DNA from: an uncultured Prevotella sp.
Lineage (GTDB): Bacteria > Bacteroidota > Bacteroidia > Bacteroidales > Bacteroidaceae
Length of the DNA: 8,448 nucleotides
Direction: 5' to 3'
NCBI GenBank assembly: GCA_937880835.1
Contig: CALGRN010000283.1
Span: 1 to 8,448, forward strand
Shown one piece after another: positions 1 through 4,701 of this stretch (its first letter is position 1; every line of letters begins with the position of its first letter). The notes under the pieces are model-generated. The model saw nothing but the letters and a program-made list of their open reading frames with translations. It ran no database searches and was not told the origin of the DNA. A program made the translations under genes and the position numbers.

Positions 1-499
1 CCTCACCTGTTCGTGAAATAGTAAGCGTCATCGGTATATACTCATCGCTCAACTTATCCGGTGAACCGACACTTGCCGCAAACTTCAAATGATTCTCTTC
101 CGCTTTGTCGAAGACAATGCCCAACAACGCTCCTTTCTCTTTGAAATTATCGGTAATGAACTCGCTGAAATCGGATTTGGTGAATGCGCGATTAAAAATT
201 TCGCTTCCGTCGTTGCGTAATATGCGCACATTTATTCTGTTATCATAATACTTGTTTCCATTCTCGTCTTCCACTATTGACATGCTCTTGTCGGCAAAGC
301 GATGAACTTCTATCGTGTAATCATTACCTAACCAGTTTATTGTCCTGTTCTGTTTATAGTCTGGTGTTGATAATATATGCTTCTGAACTTTCTTTTCAGA
401 CTTATGGACTATTATGTCTTCCGTCTTTGGTTTATCCTTGCATGATGACAAAATGAAAACAGAAGCACACATTATAATAAAAGGTATAATAGGTTTCAT
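1..499 (-). CDS. Putative lipoprotein, DUF4738-like (3' end cut by window edge)
   Basis: The reading frame starts at the ATG at 499-497 and stays open leftward for 166 codons to the window edge, so the C-terminus is missing. The start MKPIIPFIIMCASVFILSSC is a lipoprotein signal peptide: hydrophobic core, then lipobox L17-S-S-C20. The mature protein would be lipidated on Cys20 and held in the envelope facing the periplasm or the cell surface. The remainder is soluble and beta-rich in appearance, with blocks such as NWLGNDYTIEVHR, FTKSDFSEF and DEYIPMTLTISRTG. From memory these resemble the DUF4738 family of Bacteroidales lipoproteins, whose function is unknown. A -7 box TACCTTTG lies at 522-515 on the same strand, giving a very short leader. 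The gene is divergent from the DUF4230 pair. Sure of the gene and of lipidation; moderately sure of the family. Confidence 0.8.
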   Translation of the reverse strand, partial: MKPIIPFIIMCASVFILSSCKDKPKTEDIIVHKSEKKVQKHILSTPDYKQNRTINWLGNDYTIEVHRFADKSMSIVEDENGNKYYDNRINVRILRNDGSEIFNRAFTKSDFSEFITDNFKEKGALLGIVFDKAEENHLKFAASVGSPDKLSDEYIPMTLTISRTGE

Positions 500-514
500 A
501 CAATAATTTTTGCG

Positions 515-546
515 CAAAGGTAATAAAAAACGCACAAAAAACACAA
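515..546 (-). promoter_or_regulatory. Bacteroidota-type promoter for the DUF4738-like gene
   Basis: On the minus strand the -7 box TACCTTTG (522-515) matches TAnnTTTG exactly. A TTG at 546-544 sits 21 nt upstream and is an acceptable -33 element. Transcription would begin only about 10 nt before the ATG at 499. The -7 match is direct; the -33 is weak. Confidence 0.6.
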
Positions 547-565
547 TAAAAACACTGTAATCAAA

Positions 566-594
566 TTGCGTACAATGATTTTTTGCTATCTTTG
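566..594 (+). promoter_or_regulatory. Bacteroidota-type promoter for the DUF4230 pair
   Basis: The -7 box TATCTTTG (587-594) matches TAnnTTTG, with TTG at 566-568 after an 18-nt spacer. Transcription should start near 600, leaving a leader of about 15-20 nt before the ATG cluster at 617. It is back-to-back with the leftward promoter at 515-546; the two elements do not overlap. Confidence 0.65.
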
Positions 595-616
595 TCACGA
601 TTATTCAAATTGATTT

Positions 617-1291
617 ATGATGATGAGAAAATTAATATTATATATATTTATTTCGGTTTCGGCAATATTTCTTTCTTGTTCAGGCAATAAGACGGAAAAG
701 AAAACAGAAACAATAGACACTGTTTCTATGATGATAATGCAGATACAAAAGTGTTCAAAGCTGTACACCGCAGAATACCAGATACATAAAATCATAACTC
801 ATGATGACGAATTGAAACTGCGAGGAAGTTTCTTTAAAAAAGATTTTGATATCAAACTTCCTGCCGGAAACCGTAAGGTTGCCATACCGATGAATGCCAC
901 ACTAAAAGCATATATTGACTTTAACGGGTTTTCAGAACATAATATAAGACGTAGCGGAAATAAGATTGAAATAATATTACCGGACCCGAAAGTGGCTCTG
1001 ACAAGCAGTAAAATAGAACATAAGGAAATAAAACAGTATGTGTCTATCATACGTTCAAATTTCAGCGATGCCGAACTTGCGGAGTTTGAGAAACAGGGTA
1101 GGGCAGCGATAATAAGAAGCATTCCCGATTTAGGTATATTGGATATGGCACGTGAGAGTGCAGCAAGGACTCTCGTACCGATGATAGTAAAAATGGGATA
1201 TAACGAAAAGGACATAACAATAATGTTTCGTAAAAAGTTCTCCGATAACGATTTACCGTTGTTGATTGACAAAAACATAGAACGTCTCTAA
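617..1291 (+). CDS. DUF4230 family lipoprotein
   Basis: This 224-residue protein begins with a lipoprotein signal peptide whose lipobox is F18-L-S-C21, so it is probably exported and lipidated on Cys21. The rest matches the DUF4230 family as I know it. There is a leading block TAEYQIHKIITHDD at 51-64, a central strand-rich part with KAYIDF at 97-102, a segment IIPLDPKVAL-like (IILPDPKVAL, 119-128), and a C-terminal helical part from about 149. The biochemical role of DUF4230 is unknown to me. Three in-frame ATGs follow each other at 617, 620 and 623; the third gives a more conventional signal peptide (MRKL...), so the true start may be 6 bases later. It lies 83 nt ahead of a second DUF4230 gene and is probably co-transcribed with it. 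Confidence 0.85.
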   Translation: MMMRKLILYIFISVSAIFLSCSGNKTEKKTETIDTVSMMIMQIQKCSKLYTAEYQIHKIITHDDELKLRGSFFKKDFDIKLPAGNRKVAIPMNATLKAYIDFNGFSEHNIRRSGNKIEIILPDPKVALTSSKIEHKEIKQYVSIIRSNFSDAELAEFEKQGRAAIIRSIPDLGILDMARESAARTLVPMIVKMGYNEKDITIMFRKKFSDNDLPLLIDKNIERL

Positions 1292-1374
1292 TGTTATAAT
1301 TGCCATAAGCGATAACTTTAAAATTATTGTAGTTGATATATTATGTTTAATGAATATACAAAAGAAGAAAGTAA

Positions 1375-1998
1375 ATGGAAAATATATTAAATAGCTTGTT
1401 GAAATTTATTAAAGGAGTAAGTAAGATCGTATGGATTTCAATAGCTGCTGTTATTGCAATAGTCATTGCCTTTGTCTCCATTATAGGTTATCTGAACAAA
1501 GATAACAGAATAAACATAGAAAGTGACAACAATATAGACATAACGCCTCAACAAGTGAAATCTATAGAAATGATAGGTGAATGGGAGTTCCTTTCCATTG
1601 CCGATGAAGAACTTGTTGATACCGTAAAGAGAAATATTTTCGGTGACGACCGATTGGTGCGCATATACTATGGTACGCTAAGATTAGGTGTTAATCTGAA
1701 TAAAACAAAACCTAATTGGATTTATAAGGACGGCGATTCCATATCGGTAATATTACCACAGATAGAACTTCTTGATGATGATTTCATCGATGAAGCACGC
1801 ACAAAATCGTTTTTTGAAAGTGGAAAATGGAACAATAATGTACGTGAAGACCTCTATAAACGTGCTCATCAGAAAATGAAATCAAGATGTATGATACGTA
1901 AAAATATAGAAAATGCAGAGGAAAACGCACGTCAACAGTTTCAACAATTAATGAATTCAATGGGATTTGATAAAGTTTCCATAAGGTTTGATAAATAA
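1375..1998 (+). CDS. DUF4230 family protein with N-terminal membrane anchor
   Basis: This 207-residue protein has a short polar N-terminus and one transmembrane helix at about 17-40 (KIVWISIAAVIAIVIAFVSI). The rest would lie outside the cytoplasm. The soluble part has the DUF4230 layout: VKSIEMIGEWEFLSIADEEL at 61-80, TLRLGVNL at 101-108, SVILPQIELL at 124-133, then a charged helical stretch and NIENAEENARQQFQQLM at 177-193. It is thus a distant paralogue of the protein encoded just upstream, but anchored by a helix instead of a lipid. No consensus promoter was found in the 83-nt gap, so it is probably expressed with the upstream gene. The start at 1375 is the first in-frame ATG; ATGs at 1343 and 1350 are in other frames. 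Function unknown. Confidence 0.85.
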   Translation: MENILNSLLKFIKGVSKIVWISIAAVIAIVIAFVSIIGYLNKDNRINIESDNNIDITPQQVKSIEMIGEWEFLSIADEELVDTVKRNIFGDDRLVRIYYGTLRLGVNLNKTKPNWIYKDGDSISVILPQIELLDDDFIDEARTKSFFESGKWNNNVREDLYKRAHQKMKSRCMIRKNIENAEENARQQFQQLMNSMGFDKVSIRFDK

Positions 1999-2224
1999 AA
2001 AATCCCGTCGGCATAATGCAACGACGGGATATCTACTCACTAAATCAACAAAAACTAATATATTATCCTTCTTGTTAAACAACCCTCTAAACCTAAAATC
2101 AACTCTCCTATTGAACTTTTATTTAACTAATTAACCTAAAACCTCTCTATCCTTTTATAAACAATCCTTTTACCAAAACCGAACACCCTCTTGAAGATTA
2201 TAATCTAAGCCATTATTATTTTGT
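1993..2224 (-). ncRNA. Candidate intergenic non-coding RNA (about 220-230 nt)
   Basis: A perfect minus-strand -7 box at 2237-2230 and a minus-strand intrinsic terminator at 2030-2002 bound a region with no usable reading frame: the only ATG before the terminator meets a stop after two codons. The transcript would be strikingly C-poor and purine-rich, with several AGG/GGAG-type words (GGATAGAGAGG, AGGAGAGTTG, TAGAGGGTTG), and would show little internal structure apart from the palindrome AGATTATAATCT (2195-2206). Its 3' end would overlap the last bases of the second DUF4230 gene in antisense. I do not recognise a known RNA family. Start and end are inferred from promoter and terminator only. 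Confidence 0.35.
2002..2030 (-). terminator. Strong hairpin with T-run on the minus strand
   Basis: ATCCCGTCG (2002-2010) pairs perfectly with CGACGGGAT (2022-2030) around an 11-nt loop. The + strand bases just left are A-rich (1997-2002), so in leftward transcription the stem is followed by a T-run and then ATTTAT: a classic intrinsic terminator. In the rightward direction the stem is followed by ATCTACTCAC, with no T-run. It therefore suits a minus-strand transcript, although it starts 4 nt after the stop codon of the second DUF4230 gene and may also protect that mRNA's 3' end. Confidence 0.75.
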
Positions 2225-2229
2225 CGGTG

Positions 2230-2237
2230 CAAAGTTA
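2230..2237 (-). promoter_or_regulatory. Minus-strand -7 box, TAACTTTG
   Basis: Read leftward, 2237-2230 is TAACTTTGC-like and matches TAnnTTTG exactly. It is the only exact match on either strand between 2031 and 2790. No clear TTG lies at the usual -33 distance, which lowers confidence. No protein gene lies downstream in this direction, so it would drive the candidate RNA. Confidence 0.5.
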
Positions 2238-2293
2238 CTATAACATTTTATCTGTTATGAAGAAATTGCCTTCTTTTTCACATATTTACAGAT

Positions 2294-2305
2294 GCAAACG
2301 TTTGC
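2294..2305. promoter_or_regulatory. Perfect 12-bp palindrome GCAAACGTTTGC, operator-like
   Basis: The 12 bases are their own reverse complement, with a central CG. The core AAACGTTT is typical of operators bound by LacI/PurR-family repressors in other bacteria. It lies about 60 bp upstream of the minus-strand box at 2230-2237, where a regulator could act. No regulator gene is seen in the window, so the role is only a suggestion. Confidence 0.3.
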
Positions 2306-2477
2306 GCACATACGTTTCCTTATATATAATAAGGTATAATCATAAACAAACTATTCTGAATTACATCGGTATTTAATGACGATTGAAACGACAACATATT
2401 TGCAACGAATCTTATTGTAGCAATGCCATGTAAGTATAATACTGAAAATCAACAAGTTAAAAACTTGGATAAAAAAG

Positions 2478-2547
2478 TATTGTTTTCATGATATAAAAGT
2501 TATGCTTTTACGTCCTAAAAGCATAACTTTTGCAATGCAAAACAATA
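2478..2547. repeat. Nested inverted repeat (16-bp stem inside 9-bp stem)
   Basis: AAAAGTTATGCTTTTA (2495-2510) is the exact reverse complement of TAAAAGCATAACTTTT (2516-2531), with a 5-nt loop. Outside it, TATTGTTTT (2478-2486) is the exact reverse complement of AAAACAATA (2539-2547). The two stems are separated by small internal loops of 8 and 7 nt. To the right, TTGCAATGCAAAACAAT (2530-2546) is repeated with small changes as TTGCAATCCAAAAACAAT (2552-2569). From memory, AAAAGCAT-type palindromes occur between genes in Prevotella genomes, so this may be one copy of a dispersed extragenic element. Confidence 0.75.
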
Positions 2548-2775
2548 GATATTGCAATCCAAAAACAATGCAATGAATTTGCTTAAAATAAAATACAGAT
2601 ATATATCGGTTTTATAAATGAGCTCTCGTATTATTCAAATAAACCTTTTATTCGTAAAACATTTTGAATTATTCAAACAGCTGTCTGTAACAAGATAATA
2701 GCAAATGTTATTTTCAAAAAAATAAAGTTAAAATGTCGTTTTTGACGTTTAATTTTATATTTTTTAGCTTTATTC

Positions 2776-2806
2776 TTTGCTTTTGATATATTTTTTAGTA
2801 AATTTG
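2776..2806 (+). promoter_or_regulatory. Bacteroidota-type promoter for the GldB-like gene
   Basis: TTTG (2776-2779), a 19-nt spacer and TAAATTTG (2799-2806) give a full match to the -33/-7 consensus. Transcription would start near 2812-2814. This decides the start of the next gene: any start codon left of about 2812, including the in-frame TTG at 2777, would not be in the mRNA. Confidence 0.7.
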
Positions 2807-2839
2807 CACAGTGTTTTGTTGAATATCTATATAAAAAGA

Positions 2840-3643
2840 TTGGGAAAGATATATTATATATTAATATTTATGATTGTGGTTTTTACTTCTTGCGAATTTA
2901 AGTTGAAACCCAATGAGGATAATAATGATGCCGAGATAGAAGTGACGCGTTATGATCGTCTTGAAAGCCGTTATCTCACAACCGGCGACTTTTCTGCGCT
3001 TCAACAGATGAATACCGGTTATCCAATGGAAACACGTACTCTTATAGAAAAAGTATTAAGGATAGGCAATATTGATGATCCTGAGATAAACACTAAATTC
3101 TTGAATTTATATCAAGATACTGTCTTGCAGACTCTTATCGCAGATGCCGAAGCAGAATATGCCAACATGGAAGATATAAACAAAGAACTGAATGAGGCTT
3201 TTTCCAAATTAAAAACAATGTTGCCTGATATTCCCATTCCTATGGTATATGCACAGATAGGAGCTCTTGACCAAAGCATAATAATAGGAGATAATACAAT
3301 AGGAATATCTCTCGATAAGTATTTGGGAGAAGATTATCCTCTTTATAAAAAGTATTATAGTGCTGCACAGAGAAAGCAAATGAAGCGAGGATACATTCTT
3401 CCCGATTGTCTCAGTTTCTATTTGCTGAGCATATATTCTCTTCCCGACTTTGAAACCTGCGATCAAATGAAAAGAGATTTGCACGTAGGAAAAGTAATGT
3501 GGGTAGTAAACAATGTGCTTGGAAGGAAGGTATTTAATACTAATTATATCGACATGATAGATTTGTATATGAAGAAAAATCCTAATATCTCCATTCGCAC
3601 GCTGCTGAATGACAATGATTATTCAAAGTTCGGTTCAAGTTAG
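2840..3643 (+). CDS. GldB-like lipoprotein
   Basis: The frame is open from 2777, but the promoter at 2776-2806 lies inside that extension. I therefore place the start at the TTG at 2840, giving 267 residues and the signal MGKIYYILIFMIVVFTSC, with lipobox F15-T-S-C18. The TTG at 2819 (adding NIYIKRL) is a fair alternative; the ATG at 2870 would cut the signal too short. The product is probably an envelope lipoprotein. The block GISLDKYLGEDYPLY (155-169), with the preceding PMVYAQIGALDQSIIIGDN, matches GldB proteins of Bacteroidota. GldB is required for gliding in flavobacteria, but homologues are widespread in Bacteroidales, where the role is unclear. It converges on the radical SAM gene and overlaps it by 9 bp. 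Family assignment is from memory of its motifs. Confidence 0.75.
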   Translation: MGKIYYILIFMIVVFTSCEFKLKPNEDNNDAEIEVTRYDRLESRYLTTGDFSALQQMNTGYPMETRTLIEKVLRIGNIDDPEINTKFLNLYQDTVLQTLIADAEAEYANMEDINKELNEAFSKLKTMLPDIPIPMVYAQIGALDQSIIIGDNTIGISLDKYLGEDYPLYKKYYSAAQRKQMKRGYILPDCLSFYLLSIYSLPDFETCDQMKRDLHVGKVMWVVNNVLGRKVFNTNYIDMIDLYMKKNPNISIRTLLNDNDYSKFGSS

Positions 3644-4603
3644 TTTACCCTGATATGCACCTGTTTTCTTAATGTGATTTACGAGTTTATTTGTAAATTC
3701 ATGATTCTTCAAGCCCCATTTGGGAGCAATGAGAAGTTCCGAAGGCGACTGACTTACAAATCTTTCTATAACCAAATCTTTACGTAAATGCTGTATGTAG
3801 TTGGTTATAAGTTCTATATATTCATCGATAGAATATGTGTGAAAAGGATTTTTTTCATATTCTCTTGCCAATTCCGTACCTTTTATTATCTGCATTTGAT
3901 GTATCTTTAAAATGTCTATTGGAAGTGACGATATTACAGATGCTTGCCTTATACTCTCTTCCGAGTCCTCACCCGGAAGCCCGATGATGACATGACCACA
4001 CGTTATTATGTTTCTTCTGCTTGTTTCACTTACAGCCTTAGCCGCACATTCAAACGTATGTCCTCTGTTTATTCGTTTCAGTGTTTCGTTGTTTACACTC
4101 TCAATTCCATATTCAACAATGAGAAAAGTTCTCTTGTTGAGTTCTTCCAGATAATCTAACAGCTCATCCGATATACAGTCAGGTCTTGTTCCAATCACCA
4201 ATCCTACTACATCTTCCGTATTAATAGCTTCTTCGTATAATTCTTTCAGTTTCTCAATATCTCCGTAAGTGTTTGTAAAAGCTTGAAAATATGCAAGATA
4301 TTTCATTGACGGATACTTTTTCCTAAAAAACGCCTTGCCTTCTTCCAATTGTTCCGATACGGTCTTGTTTCTGTCGCAATATGACGGATTGAAAGTTCTG
4401 TTGTCACAATAAATACATCCTCCTCTTCCAATTCTTCCGTCTCTGTTAGGGCATGAAAATCCGGCATCTATTGAGATTTTTTGTACCTTGTAAGGCAATA
4501 TTTTTCTTATCCAACTCCCGAAATCATTATATAAATAGTCGCAATGTTCCTGTTGCGAATAATTAAAGTCTGATGAATTAAGTTGATTAGGAAAATTATG
4601 CAT
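3635..4603 (-). CDS. Radical SAM protein, TIGR01212 (YhcC) family
   Basis: This 322-residue protein has an unusual cysteine motif typical of this family: C51-P-N-R-D-G, then a glycine-rich stretch, then C63-I-Y-C66 (CX11CX2C). These cysteines should bind a [4Fe-4S] cluster that cleaves S-adenosylmethionine. Other radical SAM core elements follow: LVIGTRPDCI (135-144), LIVEYGIESV (161-170) with NNETLKRINRGH (171-182), and TCGHVIIGLPGED (201-213). The C-terminal part includes QSPSELLIAPKWGL (285-298). It is a cytoplasmic enzyme; the reaction of the YhcC group is not known to me. Length is near the family's usual 300-odd. The start at 4603 follows a -7 box at 4653-4646. The stop lies inside the 3' end of the GldB-like gene. 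Confidence 0.9.
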   Translation of the reverse strand: MHNFPNQLNSSDFNYSQQEHCDYLYNDFGSWIRKILPYKVQKISIDAGFSCPNRDGRIGRGGCIYCDNRTFNPSYCDRNKTVSEQLEEGKAFFRKKYPSMKYLAYFQAFTNTYGDIEKLKELYEEAINTEDVVGLVIGTRPDCISDELLDYLEELNKRTFLIVEYGIESVNNETLKRINRGHTFECAAKAVSETSRRNIITCGHVIIGLPGEDSEESIRQASVISSLPIDILKIHQMQIIKGTELAREYEKNPFHTYSIDEYIELITNYIQHLRKDLVIERFVSQSPSELLIAPKWGLKNHEFTNKLVNHIKKTGAYQGKLT

Positions 4604-4641
4604 GTTTTATTGTTTATGTGTGAATTATTTTTCTGTTTTCT

Positions 4642-4673
4642 TTTGCAAAAGTACAGAAAAGTTCGTAACTTTG
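4642..4673 (+). promoter_or_regulatory. Bacteroidota-type promoter for the DPP IV gene
   Basis: TTTG (4642-4645), a 20-nt spacer and TAACTTTG (4666-4673) match the consensus well. Transcription would start near 4680, giving a leader of about 20 nt before the ATG at 4702. The leader has no Shine-Dalgarno sequence and is A-rich, as is usual in this phylum. Confidence 0.75.
4646..4653 (-). promoter_or_regulatory. Minus-strand -7 box for the radical SAM gene
   Basis: Read leftward, 4653-4646 is TACTTTTG, an exact TAnnTTTG match, about 43 bases upstream of the ATG at 4603. The -33 region (around 4676-4674, CTG) is weak. The box lies inside the spacer of the rightward promoter for the peptidase gene. 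Confidence 0.55.
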
Positions 4674-4701
4674 CAGTAATATTAATTGAAAAACCTAAGT
4701 A

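Larger units (their letters stand above)
2031..2776. other. Long AT-rich gene-free intergenic region
   Basis: No protein gene is supported on either strand over about 750 bp. From left to right it holds: a strongly C-over-G skewed tract (2031-2210) with repeated words such as AACCTAAAA (2090-2098 and 2133-2141); the palindrome AGATTATAATCT (2195-2206); the minus-strand promoter box; the palindrome GCAAACGTTTGC (2294-2305); a small inverted repeat CCTTAT/ATAAGG (2318-2334); a large nested inverted repeat (2478-2547); a 10-nt direct repeat ATTATTCAAA (2630-2639 and 2668-2677); and a stem AAATGTC/GACGTTT (2731-2750) just ahead of the next promoter. Confidence 0.7.

Noticed and set aside
799..1278. 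159-codon minus-strand reading frame
   Set aside because: It mirrors the DUF4230 lipoprotein gene, has no promoter or family features, and is explained as an antisense shadow.
1350..1394. Short frame MNIQKKKVNGKYIK just before the second DUF4230 gene, overlapping its start
   Set aside because: Only 14 codons, no supporting signal; the AAG-rich content matches the A-rich leader of the next gene.
1784..2014. 76-codon minus-strand reading frame overlapping the second DUF4230 gene
   Set aside because: Its ATG lies in the loop of the 2002-2030 hairpin and the frame is wholly antisense to a well-supported gene; composition is that of a shadow frame.
2002..2030. Hairpin as an ordinary terminator for the DUF4230 operon
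   Set aside because: The + strand side lacks a T-run after the stem; the T-run is on the minus strand. A 3'-stabilising role is still possible.
1993..2224. Candidate RNA as a 6S RNA homologue
   Set aside because: 6S RNA needs a long self-complementary rod; this sequence is too C-poor to pair with itself over most of its length.
2530..2569. Repeats near 2530-2569 as a CRISPR array
   Set aside because: Only two imperfect copies, no uniform spacers, no cas genes.
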